This document shows positions 27,993 to 40,331 of a stretch of DNA of 64,000 nucleotides, in pieces. Source of the stretch: Pyxidicoccus xibeiensis. GTDB taxonomy: Bacteria > Myxococcota > Myxococcia > Myxococcales > Myxococcaceae. The notes under the pieces are model-generated. The model searched no databases and had not been told where the DNA came from. It was given only the letters and a program-made list of their open reading frames with translations. The DNA is taken from positions 1,674,001-1,738,000 of the forward strand of contig NZ_JAJVKV010000001.1 in NCBI RefSeq assembly GCF_024198175.1, in the 5' to 3' direction. Both the position numbers and the translations under genes were made by a program. Positions within the stretch are counted from its first letter, which is position 1; each line of letters begins with the position of its first letter.

Positions 27993-28718
27993 ATGAAGAC
28001 CCAGGCACCTGTCCTGGCCGTGCTCACCTTCACCCTGCTCAGCGCCCCCGTGGCGCGCGCGGGAGACGAGGGGCCCGTGCAGGCCGCCTCCGTGGACCTC
28101 AACGGCGATGGCAAGCCGGAGGCCATCTCCGTGCAGTTCGACGAGGCGAAGGACCAGTGGGTCCTCAAGGTCGGCACCGCCACGGCCCGCGGTGCCGCCG
28201 AGGGCAACGCCTCCAACGGCTTCACCGTCGTGGACCTCGACGCCAGCGACAAGCGCAAGGAGCTCGCCGTCCACACCGGCCAGACGGACGCCGACCAGCA
28301 GGCGCACCTGTATGCCTTCGACGGCAAGAGCCTGAAGCCGCTGGGCGCCGTCCCCAACATCACCGAGGCGAAGGGCAACGGCATCATCCTGTCGGACACG
28401 TGGCAGGGCTTCTGGAACCGGCGCGACAAGTTCGCGCTGGACGCAAAGGCGGGCAAGGTCACCGAGGTGCCCCAGGAGCTGTACGCCGTCGGCGTGGAGG
28501 CCAGGGTGAAGACGTCCTTCGCGCTGGCGCGCAGCCGCACGGACAAGGCGGCCGTCGCCACGCTGGCGCAGGGCTCGACGATTCAGGTCCTCGCCGCCGC
28601 CAAGGCGATGCGCGAGGGCGGCTACCTGTACCTCGTGAAGTCCTCCACCGGGCTGCTGGGCTGGGCCACGGAGAAGGACCTCCTCGTGAAGACCGAGGGC
28701 CTGCCGCTGGCGGGATGA
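27993..28718 (+). CDS. Exported protein with FG-GAP-like strand and C-terminal SH3-like region
   Basis: A 241-aa protein with a signal peptide (APVLAVLTFTLLSAPVARA, cleaved near residue 23). SVDLNGDGKPEAISVQFDEAKDQWVLKV (about 33-60) is a calcium-loop FG-GAP/VCBS-type strand, and GFTVVDLDASDKRKELAVHTGQ repeats the pattern. The C-terminal ~75 aa (FALARSRTDKAAVATLAQGSTIQVLAAAKAMREGGYLYLVKSSTGLLGWATEKDL) look like a bacterial SH3-like domain that might bind peptidoglycan or a partner. GAGG 7 nt upstream supports the ATG at 27993. Convergent with RNase R (12 bp between stops). Function unknown. Confidence 0.75.
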   Translation: MKTQAPVLAVLTFTLLSAPVARAGDEGPVQAASVDLNGDGKPEAISVQFDEAKDQWVLKVGTATARGAAEGNASNGFTVVDLDASDKRKELAVHTGQTDADQQAHLYAFDGKSLKPLGAVPNITEAKGNGIILSDTWQGFWNRRDKFALDAKAGKVTEVPQELYAVGVEARVKTSFALARSRTDKAAVATLAQGSTIQVLAAAKAMREGGYLYLVKSSTGLLGWATEKDLLVKTEGLPLAG

Positions 28719-28730
28719 GCCCGCGGGGGG

Positions 28731-30626
28731 CTACGTCACCAGCGCCAGCTCCACGCGGCCGAGCTGCTCGTCAGTGGAGACGACCTTCACCGTCACCGGC
28801 ATGCCTACGGTGAAGGTCCGCTCCTTGCCCACCAGCGACAGCTCGCGCGCGTCCGGCCGGAAGGGGCCGCCCGGCAGGGCGTCGGTGGGCACCACGCCCT
28901 CCACCAGCATGCCGTCCAGCTGCGCCACCAGGCCGAAGGGCTTCACCCGCGTCACGCGAGCGGGGAACTGCTGGCCCACGCGCGCCTCCATCCACCGCGC
29001 CTCCAGCACGCGGTGCCGGTCCGTCTCCGCCCGGGCCGCGGCGCGCGCCTTCGCGTTGATGTGGCCCGCGAGCGCCTCCATCGCCGGGTCCTCGTCCACG
29101 AAGTCCCGCCGCCCGCGCAGGTACGCCTTCAGCGTGCGGTGCACCGCCAGGTCCGCGTAGCGGCGGATGGGCGAGGTGAAGTGCAGGTACAGCGGCGCCG
29201 CCAGCCCGAAGTGCGGCAGCGGCTTCACCGTGTAGCGCGACGGGCCCAGCGAGCGGTGCAGCACCGAGCGCAGCGCCGCCTCCGCCGCCGCGCCGGCAAT
29301 CTGCCGGTCGAACGCGGCCAGCGCCAATGGCGTCAGCTCGCGGCCGAAGCCCGCCGCGAAGCCCGAGTGCTCGGCGAAGGCGTTGAGGTCCGCCACCCGG
29401 ACCATGTCCGGCTGCTCGTGTACGCGGAACACGCCCGGCAGGCCGCGCGCCAGCAGCCACGTGGCGATGGCCTCGTTCGCCGCCACCATGAAGCGCTCAA
29501 TCATCCCGTGCGCGGACGTGAGCCGCTCGCTCACGAGGCCGGACAGCTCGCCCGTCGTCTCGTCGAAGGTGAAGCGCGCCTCTTCCCGCGCGAACTCCAT
29601 GCCGCCGCGCGCCGCCCGCGCCACCGCGAGCCGTGCCGCGGCCAGGCGGAACCACGGCATGACGTCCTTCACCGGCTCCATGGGCGGGGACACCTCGCCC
29701 CGGTCCAGGAAGGCGCCCACCTCGTCGTAGTTCAGCCGCGCCCACGAGCGGATGATGCTCTCGTACACGTCCGCGGCCGTCACCCGCCCCTGCGGGTCGA
29801 TGCGCAGCTCCACCGTGAGGCACAGGCGCTCCTCGCCGGGCACCAGGCTGAGCCAGTGCGAGGACAGCTCCTCCGGCAGCATCGGCAGCACGCGTCCCGC
29901 GAGGTACACGCTGGTGGCCCGCTCACGCGCCTCCGCGTCCAGCGCCGAGCCCTCCGCCACGTACTCGCCCACGTCCGCGATGGACACCAGCAGCCGCAGC
30001 GCGCCGTCCGGTCCGGCGGGCAGCACGGAGATGGCGTCGTCGATGTCCCGCGTCGACGGTGCATCCACCGTCACCGTGGGGATGGAGCGCAAGTCCCGCC
30101 GGGCGCCGAGCGCATGCGGCACCGCGCTGGCGCGGCGGGCCTCGTCCACCGCCTCGGCGGGGAAGGACTTGCGCAGGCCGTGCCGGGCGATGACGCGCTC
30201 GAGCGAGCGGTCCTCGCCGGGGTCGATGCGGTAGAGCAGCACCACCTTGCCGTCGGCGATGCGCGCCACCACGGCGTCGCCGAACTTCACCTCGGTGCCG
30301 CCGGTGTCGAGCACCCAGTCCGCGTTGGCCACCTCGCGGTCCACGCGAAGCAGGGGCGCGCCCTTGCGCAGCACCACCTCGCCGTAGACCTGGGTGCGAG
30401 GGCGCTCCACCAGCGACAGGCCGCTCGCCGTCCAGCGTCCGTCCGCGGCCGCCGTCACGGTGGCGGTGACGATGTCGCCCGCGAAGTAGGGGTTGAGGTC
30501 GGGGGGAGGAATGAAGGCGGAGAGCACCTCGTGCGTGCCGGGAGTCTGCACGGTGAGGAAGCCGAAGCCGCGAGGATGTACGTCGATGCGCCCGGTGACG
30601 GTGCGCGGGGAAGCGGAAGTGTCCAT
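28731..30626 (-). CDS. rnr: Ribonuclease R family exoribonuclease
   Basis: A 631-aa 3'-5' exoribonuclease of the RNB (RNase II/R) family. The N-terminal cold-shock-like region carries GRIDVHPRGFGFLTV; the RNB core has VTVDAPSTRDIDDAISV, holding the catalytic acids, and HFTSPIRRYADLAVHRTL. The C-terminal ~75 aa (QFPARVTRVKPFGLVAQLDGMLVEGVVPTDAL) are an S1 RNA-binding domain. It is shorter than E. coli RNase R (813 aa) because the extra N-terminal helical and C-terminal basic regions are missing, as in several deltaproteobacterial forms. The start ATG 30626 was chosen because sequence upstream is not conserved-looking. Role: RNA turnover and quality control in the cytoplasm. Confidence 0.93.
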   Translation of the reverse strand: MDTSASPRTVTGRIDVHPRGFGFLTVQTPGTHEVLSAFIPPPDLNPYFAGDIVTATVTAAADGRWTASGLSLVERPRTQVYGEVVLRKGAPLLRVDREVANADWVLDTGGTEVKFGDAVVARIADGKVVLLYRIDPGEDRSLERVIARHGLRKSFPAEAVDEARRASAVPHALGARRDLRSIPTVTVDAPSTRDIDDAISVLPAGPDGALRLLVSIADVGEYVAEGSALDAEARERATSVYLAGRVLPMLPEELSSHWLSLVPGEERLCLTVELRIDPQGRVTAADVYESIIRSWARLNYDEVGAFLDRGEVSPPMEPVKDVMPWFRLAAARLAVARAARGGMEFAREEARFTFDETTGELSGLVSERLTSAHGMIERFMVAANEAIATWLLARGLPGVFRVHEQPDMVRVADLNAFAEHSGFAAGFGRELTPLALAAFDRQIAGAAAEAALRSVLHRSLGPSRYTVKPLPHFGLAAPLYLHFTSPIRRYADLAVHRTLKAYLRGRRDFVDEDPAMEALAGHINAKARAAARAETDRHRVLEARWMEARVGQQFPARVTRVKPFGLVAQLDGMLVEGVVPTDALPGGPFRPDARELSLVGKERTFTVGMPVTVKVVSTDEQLGRVELALVT

Positions 30627-30767
30627 GTGCCTTGGGGCGCGTCTTAGCCCACTTCGTGCCCGGTGGAGCGTGTCCACGGCAGGACGGAGGCGGAAGTGCG
30701 CGGGAAGTGTCGGTCCCCGGGGGCCTGCTACTGTCGAGCGGCCTGCTTCTCGCCGGGGGGACCGCGG

Positions 30768-30989
30768 ATGCGTTGGCGAACTGTGTGCGTGGACGTGTCG
30801 CTGCTGGCGGTCCTGACGGGCTGCCCTCGCAATCACATGCCGGGAGGTGTGCTGGACAGGGCGGCCCACAAGGACGTGAAGCAGTTGCTCGAAGAGCATG
30901 GCTGTACCAATGACGAGTTCTGGAGGCTCTGCGACGGAATCAAGGATGCCGAGGAGCTCGAGGAGTGCATCCGGGAGTGTGGCTCATGA
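30768..30989 (+). CDS. Small cysteine-containing lipoprotein
   Basis: A 73-aa protein starting at ATG 30768. The N-terminus has a short hydrophobic stretch and lipobox (LAVLTGC, Cys19). The mature part, NHMPGGVLDRAAHKDVKQ then CTNDEFWRLCDGIKDAEELEECIRECGS, has five cysteines in a helical pattern. The stop overlaps the start of the next gene by 4 bp (ATGA), so the two are translationally coupled. I do not recognise it. Base composition is less GC-biased at third positions than in neighbouring genes. Confidence 0.65.
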   Translation: MRWRTVCVDVSLLAVLTGCPRNHMPGGVLDRAAHKDVKQLLEEHGCTNDEFWRLCDGIKDAEELEECIRECGS

Positions 30990-31873
30990 ACTGGCGGATG
31001 GCCCTCGGGGGTATCGCGGGTGCGCTCCTGCCGGTACCCCTGGTGCTCGTGCTGGTGGTCAGCCTGCGGACGGAAGCGCCGGCCTCCTCGACCGAAGGCA
31101 CACCGGTCAGCCCGGTGCTCTCCTTCGAGGAGCGCATGCAACGGGTGACCTATCATCGCAAGTGCCGGAGGGATGCGGACTGCGAACCTCCGATGGGCTG
31201 CCTGACAGACTCCCGGGTCTTCACCCACTACTGCACTGACAGCCAGTGCATGGCGGATTCCCAGTGCCCGGACGGGCTCGTCTGCCGAAAAGTGGCCTCC
31301 GCGAACAAGGGAGTGCTCTTCGGCTTCTGCGTCCCACTGGGCGTGCGCAAGGAAGGTGAGGAGTGCCTCCCACTTCCATCGGACCGGCTGGATGCGTGTG
31401 AGTCGGGTCTGCTGTGTGCCGACTCCAAGCCTGCATGGTGCGGCCGTCCCTGCCGCCTGGATGAACCCGCGAGCTGCCCGGATGGCTTCTTCTGCGGAGA
31501 CGTGCCGCCCGAGCCCATCTGTCTGCCGACCTGTGAGAAACGCGGGTGCCCTGAAGGGCAGCACTGCATGCGTCACGACGACGGAGTCTCGCAGTGCGCG
31601 GTGCTCTACGGCCCCAACTGCCAGGCGTCGCCGTGTCCCGATGGCCGCAAGTGCAGACTCAGGGCCTCGGTGGAGAAACCCGGCAAGGCATGGACGGAGT
31701 GCGTCGAGGAGTGTGGCCCGGACCTTCCTCCCTGCCGCGAGGGCTTCACGTGCGACCGGTGGCGCTGCCTCCCCAGCTGTGACCCGCAGGGACCGAACAC
31801 CTGCGCCGAGGGCTACACCTGCCAGCACGGAAAGAAGCCCGCCCGCCCCTGGGTGTGTCTACCGGACTGGTAG
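30986..31873 (+). CDS. Cysteine-rich membrane-anchored protein (EB/Dickkopf-like modules)
   Basis: A 295-aa protein. MALGGIAGALLPVPLVLVLVVSL is an N-terminal membrane anchor or uncleaved signal. The rest is built of cysteine-rich modules (CRRDADCEPPMGC, CMADSQCPDGLVC, CEKRGCPEGQHC, CQASPCPDGRKC, CDPQGPNTCAEGYTC) like the EB/Dickkopf-type repeats frequent in myxobacterial surface proteins, where they serve in binding or protein-protein contact. The ATG at 30986 overlaps the stop of the small lipoprotein by ATGA. The pair probably acts together at the envelope. No enzymatic motif. Confidence 0.75.
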   Translation: MNWRMALGGIAGALLPVPLVLVLVVSLRTEAPASSTEGTPVSPVLSFEERMQRVTYHRKCRRDADCEPPMGCLTDSRVFTHYCTDSQCMADSQCPDGLVCRKVASANKGVLFGFCVPLGVRKEGEECLPLPSDRLDACESGLLCADSKPAWCGRPCRLDEPASCPDGFFCGDVPPEPICLPTCEKRGCPEGQHCMRHDDGVSQCAVLYGPNCQASPCPDGRKCRLRASVEKPGKAWTECVEECGPDLPPCREGFTCDRWRCLPSCDPQGPNTCAEGYTCQHGKKPARPWVCLPDW

Positions 31874-32067
31874 TACTCCATCACCCGCCAACACCGCCCA
31901 TCCTCGGAGTCGGAGGCTGCTGGCGCATCCCTCCCACTCGCTCCGGGTCAATCTCCGCTTCCCGACAACGCCGCGCCGTGCGCCCTTCCACGCGCGTCCC
32001 CTCGCTCCACCTTCGCGCGTGACGACGCACTGAAAGCGCCGGCACCCCTTCATCGGAGCGTGACGCC

Positions 32068-34497
32068 ATGCGCAGCCACCTGTTCCTCGTGCCCCTCGCC
32101 TGCCTGCTGTGCCTCGCGGGTTGCTCGGAGCCCGCGCCCACTTCCGAGCCCGGCTTCGAGCCCGACCCCGAGCACCTCGGCCAGCACCGCTCCGCCGCCG
32201 TACCTCCCCTCTTCACCGACACCGAGCTCACGGACGACCTCGACAGTCCCACGGCGATGGCCATCGCCCCCGACGGGCGCATCTTCGTCTGCGAGCAGGA
32301 AGGCACCCTGCGCGTCATCCAGAACGGAGCGCTGCTGGCCGCCCCCTTCCTCACCGTGGCCGTGGATGACAACGGCGAGCGCGGCCTGCTCGGCGTGGCC
32401 TTCGACCCGGGCTTTCCCCAGCAGCCGTATGTGTATGTCTATTACACGTCTCCCTCGCCCATCCTCCGCAACCGCATCAGCCGCTTCACCGCCAGCGGCA
32501 ACCTCGCCGTCCCCGGCAGCGAGGTCATCCTGCTGGAGCTGGACCCGCTCAGCTCCGCCTCCACCCACAACGGCGGCGCCCTCCACTTCGGCGTGGACGG
32601 GAAGCTCTATGCCGCCGTGGGTGACAACGCGACGTCGTCCAACTCGCGTCTGCTCACCACCGTGAAGGGGAAGATGCTGCGCCTGAACCGTGACGGCTCC
32701 ATCCCCACCGACAACCCCTTCTACGCGAGCACCACCGGCATCTACCGCTCCATCTGGGCGCTCGGCCTGCGCAACCCCTTCAGCTTCGCCGTGCAGCCGG
32801 GCACCGGCCGCATCTTCATCAACGACGTGGGCCAGTCCCGCTGGGAGGAGATCAACGAGGGCGTGGCCGGCGCCAACTACGGCTGGCCCGACACCGAGGG
32901 CCCCACCACCAACCCGCGCTTCCGCAGCCCGCTGCATGCCTATGGCCATGGCTCCGGCACCGCGCTGGGCTGTGCCATCGCCGGCGGCACCTTCTACAAC
33001 CCGCCCGTGGCCCAGTTCCCCTCCACCTACGTGGGGCGCTACTTCTTCGCGGACTACTGCGGTGGATGGATTCGCATGCTCCACCCCGCGACGGGCACCA
33101 CAGAGCTGTTCGCCAGCGGCCTCGATGCCCCGGTGGACCTGGCCGTGGGGCCGGACGGCAGCCTCTACTACCTGGACCGCGGCGAGGAGTCCGTGCGCCG
33201 CATCCGCTACACCGGCAACACCGGCGCGCCCGTCATCAGCCGCCACCCGGACAGCGTCAGCGTGGTGGCGGGCCGTCCCGTCACCTTCACCGTGGAGGCC
33301 ACCGGCACCGCGCCCCTGGGCTGCCAGTGGCAGCGCAACCGCGTGGACCTCCCGGGCCAGACGGGCTGCAGCCTCACGCTGCCGGCCGTGACGGCGGCCG
33401 ACACAGGCGCCCGCTTCCGCGCGCGGGTGTCCAATGCCCTGGGCTCCGTGCTGAGCAACGAGGCCGTCCTCACCGTGCTCCCCGGCACCGCGCCCGTCGC
33501 CACCCTCCTCACTCCCGCCACCGGCACGCGGTACCGCGCCACGGACGCCATCAGCTTCTCCGCCACCGCCACCGACGCGGAGGACGGCACGCTGCCCGCC
33601 AGCGCCTTCACCTGGCGCGTGGACTTCCACCATGCCGAGCACCACCACCCCTTCCTGCCTGCCACCTCGGGCATGCGCTCCGGCAGCTTCATCGTGCCGG
33701 ACATCGGCGAGGTGGCCGCGGACGTCTGGTACCGCATCCACCTCTCCGTGGTGGACTCCAGCGGCGCCACGCACGCGGTGTTCCGCGACGTCCTCCCGCG
33801 GACGGTGAAGCTCACCCTGGCCTCGCAACCCTCCGGGCTGTGGGTGACGCTCGACGGGCAGCCCCACGTCACTCCGGTGGAGGTGCAGGGCGTGGTGGGC
33901 GTGCGCCGTCAGCTCGGCGTCGTGACACCCCAGCTCCTGGGCGGCGTCACGTATGTCTTTTCCCACTGGGCCCACGGCGGCGCCGCGCAGCAGGAGGTGC
34001 GCACGCCCGAGGTGGACACGCGCTACACCGCCGTCTTCACCCCCGTCACCGCCAGCACCGGCCTGCGCGCCGAGTACTACGACGGGCCCGACTTCACCGG
34101 CACGAAGCTGGAGCGCGTGGACCCCTCCGTGGACTTCCGCTGGGGCACCGACTCGCCGGACCCCTCCATGGACGAGAACACCTTCACCGTCCGCTGGACG
34201 GGCAGCGTCATCCCCCTCCACTCGGAGGCCTACACCTTCCACACCCAGAGCAACGACGGCGTCCGGCTCTGGGTGAACGGGCAGCTCCTCATCGACAACT
34301 GGACCGTCCATGAGACGACCGAGGACGCGTCACCGCCCGTGCTCCTCGAGGCGGGCCGCGCGTACAGCCTCCGCATGGAGGTCTACGAGAACACCGGCAC
34401 CGCCACCGCCCGCCTCATCTGGTCCAGCCTCCACCAGCGCAAGCAGCCCATCCCCGCCGAGCGGCTGAGGCCGATTCCTCCGGCCCCCGCACGCTGA
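32068..34497 (+). CDS. PQQ-type glucose/sorbosone dehydrogenase lipoprotein with Ig and PA14 domains
   Basis: An 809-aa exported protein with lipobox LAGC (Cys19). Residues about 50-385 form the GSDH six-bladed propeller: DLDSPTAMAIAPDGRIFVCEQEG, RGLLGVAFDPGF, THNGGALHFGVDGKLYAAVGDN, GKMLRLNRDGSIPTDNPF and IWALGLRNPFSFAVQPGTGRIFINDVGQSRWEEINEG are all present. An Ig-like domain follows (about 388-480, PDSVSVVAGRPVTFTVEATG), then a CARDB/Big-like region, and a PA14 domain (about 665-800, LRAEYYDGPDFTGTKLERVD...AYTFHTQSNDGVRLWVNGQLLIDNW) that binds carbohydrate. The likely role is surface-bound sugar oxidation. Not adjacent to a PQQ synthesis locus. Confidence 0.87.
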   Translation: MRSHLFLVPLACLLCLAGCSEPAPTSEPGFEPDPEHLGQHRSAAVPPLFTDTELTDDLDSPTAMAIAPDGRIFVCEQEGTLRVIQNGALLAAPFLTVAVDDNGERGLLGVAFDPGFPQQPYVYVYYTSPSPILRNRISRFTASGNLAVPGSEVILLELDPLSSASTHNGGALHFGVDGKLYAAVGDNATSSNSRLLTTVKGKMLRLNRDGSIPTDNPFYASTTGIYRSIWALGLRNPFSFAVQPGTGRIFINDVGQSRWEEINEGVAGANYGWPDTEGPTTNPRFRSPLHAYGHGSGTALGCAIAGGTFYNPPVAQFPSTYVGRYFFADYCGGWIRMLHPATGTTELFASGLDAPVDLAVGPDGSLYYLDRGEESVRRIRYTGNTGAPVISRHPDSVSVVAGRPVTFTVEATGTAPLGCQWQRNRVDLPGQTGCSLTLPAVTAADTGARFRARVSNALGSVLSNEAVLTVLPGTAPVATLLTPATGTRYRATDAISFSATATDAEDGTLPASAFTWRVDFHHAEHHHPFLPATSGMRSGSFIVPDIGEVAADVWYRIHLSVVDSSGATHAVFRDVLPRTVKLTLASQPSGLWVTLDGQPHVTPVEVQGVVGVRRQLGVVTPQLLGGVTYVFSHWAHGGAAQQEVRTPEVDTRYTAVFTPVTASTGLRAEYYDGPDFTGTKLERVDPSVDFRWGTDSPDPSMDENTFTVRWTGSVIPLHSEAYTFHTQSNDGVRLWVNGQLLIDNWTVHETTEDASPPVLLEAGRAYSLRMEVYENTGTATARLIWSSLHQRKQPIPAERLRPIPPAPAR

Positions 34498-34679
34498 GCA
34501 GGCAGGCACCCTGGCAGGTCGGGTCATCATACGATTCCTTACCTGAATCAGGCTTCAAGTTCCTCCGAGGTGGGCGCCCAATTCCGCCCATCCCTGGAAG
34601 TCGTGGAGTCTGGTATCAGACCGGAGGGGGCGGGGCTTTCCCGTACGTCCGGCTCACGGTGTAGATTCGCGGCATTCCG

Positions 34680-37835
<3,156 letters not shown>

Positions 37836-37924
37836 CGCGCAGCGCCATGCAATGGCTTTCAGGACCGGTCGTAGCCATCCATGACGGAGCCCTGGCCGGG
37901 GCTCCTTTCCTTTGGAGCGCGCCC

Positions 37925-38671
37925 ATGAAGACTGCCCGCCTCTCCCTTCTCGTCTCCGCCCTCTCGCTGTCCGCCTGCGCCCAGGCCCAGGCCCAGGTTC
38001 AGGAGCCACGTAAGGAGGACACCGCCTCGTCGCAGCAGGGCGAGGTCCGTGACGTCCCCGACTTCGACAGCGTGTCGGTCAGCCACGGCATCAAGGCCGA
38101 GGTGAAGGTCGGTCCCAAGTCCGTACGCCTCGAGGGGCCGGCGGACCTGCTGGCCCGCGTGAAGATGAAGGTGAAGGACGGCATCCTCACCACCGAAATC
38201 GAGCGCGAGGGCCTCTTCAACAACTTCCGCGGCAGCAAGGTGCGCCTCTACGTCTCCAACCCCAAGGTGGAAGGCGTGAGCGCCAGCGGCGGCAGCCACG
38301 TCGAAGCCGAGGCCACCGACACGGATGAGTTCGACGCCGATGCGAGCGGCGGCGCCATCGTCTCCGTCCGTGGCGTGGACGCGCGCAAGGTGGATGCCGA
38401 GGCCAGCGGCGGCTCGCGCGTGACGCTGTCCGGCCGCGCCCGGGAGCTGGACGCCGAGGCCAGCGGTGGCGCCGTGGTGCGCGCCCTGGAGGTCAGCGGC
38501 GTGAAGACGCTGGAGGCCGAGGCCAGCGGTGGCTCGCGCGTGGAAGCCGACGTCTCCGACAGCGTCACCGGGGACGCGTCCGGCGGCAGCGTCATCCAGC
38601 TGGTACGCCGCCCGGGCAAGAGCGACGTGGACACCAGCGGCGGCTCCAAGCTTACCTACGACAAGGACTGA
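37925..38671 (+). CDS. GIN-domain (DUF2807) lipoprotein
   Basis: A 248-aa exported protein; SALSLSAC gives a lipobox (Cys18), and the ATG has GGAG about 7 nt upstream. The mature part reads VPDFDSVSVSHGIKAEVKVG...SVRLEGPADLLARVKMKVKDGILTTEIE, then VRLYVSNPKVEGVSASGGSHVEAEATD, and a run of SGGS/ASGGA turns (each ~20 residues: DADASGGAIVSVRG, DAEASGGSRVTLSG, EAEASGGSRVEADV) that build a right-handed beta-helix-like stack. This matches the head-GIN/DUF2807 family, putative cell-surface auto-transporter-like adhesin domains of unknown function. Convergent with the PhoD-like gene. Confidence 0.9.
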   Translation: MKTARLSLLVSALSLSACAQAQAQVQEPRKEDTASSQQGEVRDVPDFDSVSVSHGIKAEVKVGPKSVRLEGPADLLARVKMKVKDGILTTEIEREGLFNNFRGSKVRLYVSNPKVEGVSASGGSHVEAEATDTDEFDADASGGAIVSVRGVDARKVDAEASGGSRVTLSGRARELDAEASGGAVVRALEVSGVKTLEAEASGGSRVEADVSDSVTGDASGGSVIQLVRRPGKSDVDTSGGSKLTYDKD

Positions 38672-38680
38672 CGGCGCGCC

Positions 38681-40126
38681 TCATGCGTCCAGCCGGAGCC
38701 GTGCGTCCTGGAGGAGCGCGCCCTTGCGCTCGAACACCTGCACGCGCAGCTCCGGCTCCTCCCACGTCACCCGGGTGAAGTTGCTCAGCTGCACGTAGCC
38801 GCCGTGCCGGGCGATGACGTAGTCCGACTGCCCGTCGAGGATGCCGGACTGCTCGTACATGAACTCCGGCGGGACGAAGGCCGGCGCGGCGAAGGCCGAG
38901 GAGATGATGGAGTAGAGGCGGAAGTCCGGCCGTGACGTGCAGCGCAGCTCGCTCCACAGCGACGCGTGGATGTCTCCGGAGAGGAACACCACGCGGCGCA
39001 CGCCGTTGTCGCGGATGAAGTCCAGCAGGTGCTGGCGCTGGTGCAGGAAGCCCGCCCACTTGTCCTTGCGCTCCACCGCCGCCAGGCCCGCCAGCTTCAC
39101 GTCCGGGAAGAAGGGCACCGAGGACACCACGAACTTCAGCCCGCCCGGGTCCTTCACCAGCCAGTGCTTCAGCGCGTCCACCTGCGGCGGGCCGAGCAGC
39201 TGCGGCGGCCGCGCGCTGTGGTAGCGCTCCGTGCGCGTGTCCAGGACGAAGAAGCGCGCGGGCCCCACCTGGAAGTCGTACCAGTAGCGCGTCAGCGTGT
39301 TGGTGAGTCCCTCCACGTCCCGCCGCTCCAGCGCCGGCCCGTGCACCACCTGGTAGGCGCGGTACGCTTCAATCGCCGCGAGGAAGCGCACCCGGTTCGC
39401 CCAGCGCTCCTCGTTGCTCAGCGCCGGGTCCACCAGCTTGTCCATGGACCAGTTGTCCACGAGCTCGTGGTCGTCCATCGTCATGTACGTGGGCACCTTC
39501 GCCATCAGCTTCCTCAAGAAAGGCTGGGTGAAGGCCTGGCGGTACGTGGCGCAGTACTCCTCGAAGGTGCGCACGTCGCGCCGCACGTCGGCGTAGACCT
39601 GGTCCCCCACCATGAGGAGCAGGTCCGTGGGCATGCGCTCGGCCTGCTCCAGGATGGTGCCGAAGATGCGGTCGCCGCGGTTGCCCAGGCCGACCAGCTC
39701 CTCCTCGGACGGGCCCGGGTGGCGGCACGAGCCGAAGACGAAGGACAGCTCCTTGCTGCCCGGCGGCCGCGCGGTGCGGAAGGCACCGGCCGTGGCCCCC
39801 TGGAGGTCCAGCCCCGTCGGCGGCACCAGCAGGTGCTGCTCCACGTCCGAGAAGAAGTAGCCCATGCGGTACGCATGGGCATGCGCGGCCTCGAGGCCCG
39901 CGAAGTCGACACTGCCGGTGAAGTCGTCCTCGGCGCGCAGCTTGAAGTAGGTGGCGTGCTCGGGGGTGGTGGAGCCCGCCTTCAGCACCTGGGCGATGCC
40001 GTAGCAGTACCGCCCGGCTGCCGGGCGAGGAGGCTCACCGCGCCCCCAGAGCCGCACGGACGTGTCGGTGGTGAAGCCGACGATGGGTCCTACCGTCACC
40101 GGGTGGACGGGAAACGCGAGCGCCAT
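38681..40126 (-). CDS. PhoD-like metallophosphatase
   Basis: A 481-aa protein of the PhoD/alkaline phosphatase D superfamily, metallophosphatase fold. Catalytic blocks: LSFVFGSCRHPG, LLLMVGDQVYADV, TYMTMDDHELVDNWSMD, and VVFLSGDIHASLWSEL, with a late RHGGYVQLSNF. An N-terminal beta region (residues about 10-95) precedes it. No signal peptide or Tat motif is visible at the N-terminus (MALAFPVHPVTVG), so it may be cytoplasmic, unlike secreted PhoD. AGGAGG about 8 nt upstream supports the ATG at 40126. Expected to hydrolyse a phosphoester, substrate unknown. Divergent from the TPR gene at 40332 across about 205 bp. Confidence 0.88.
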   Translation of the reverse strand: MALAFPVHPVTVGPIVGFTTDTSVRLWGRGEPPRPAAGRYCYGIAQVLKAGSTTPEHATYFKLRAEDDFTGSVDFAGLEAAHAHAYRMGYFFSDVEQHLLVPPTGLDLQGATAGAFRTARPPGSKELSFVFGSCRHPGPSEEELVGLGNRGDRIFGTILEQAERMPTDLLLMVGDQVYADVRRDVRTFEEYCATYRQAFTQPFLRKLMAKVPTYMTMDDHELVDNWSMDKLVDPALSNEERWANRVRFLAAIEAYRAYQVVHGPALERRDVEGLTNTLTRYWYDFQVGPARFFVLDTRTERYHSARPPQLLGPPQVDALKHWLVKDPGGLKFVVSSVPFFPDVKLAGLAAVERKDKWAGFLHQRQHLLDFIRDNGVRRVVFLSGDIHASLWSELRCTSRPDFRLYSIISSAFAAPAFVPPEFMYEQSGILDGQSDYVIARHGGYVQLSNFTRVTWEEPELRVQVFERKGALLQDARLRLDA

Positions 40127-40331
40127 GGGGTGGGCCTCCTGTGCCCTGCCTGTCTGGTGGGATTCCGAAGCAGCCCGGACTCCCCGTCAATCACTCCCGG
40201 GGGACGGGAGTGGAGCCGACAACGCCTCACGACGCGGACCGGCTTGCTCCGCCCGGCCCGGACGGCTGGAATGCGCCTCCCCCACCCCCCCTGTGGTGCG
40301 CATGGCGCACCCCCGCAGGAGCCCCCCGCCG

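Noticed and set aside
34610..34623. GTCTG-GTAT-CAGAC palindrome upstream of the large kinase
   Set aside because: Only 5-bp arms; no second copy or promoter element beside it, so too weak to report as an operator.
40192..40212. CACTCCC-N7-GGGAGTG inverted repeat between the PhoD-like and TPR genes
   Set aside because: Arms of 7 bp in very GC-rich DNA are expected by chance; position could fit an operator, but nothing else supports it.
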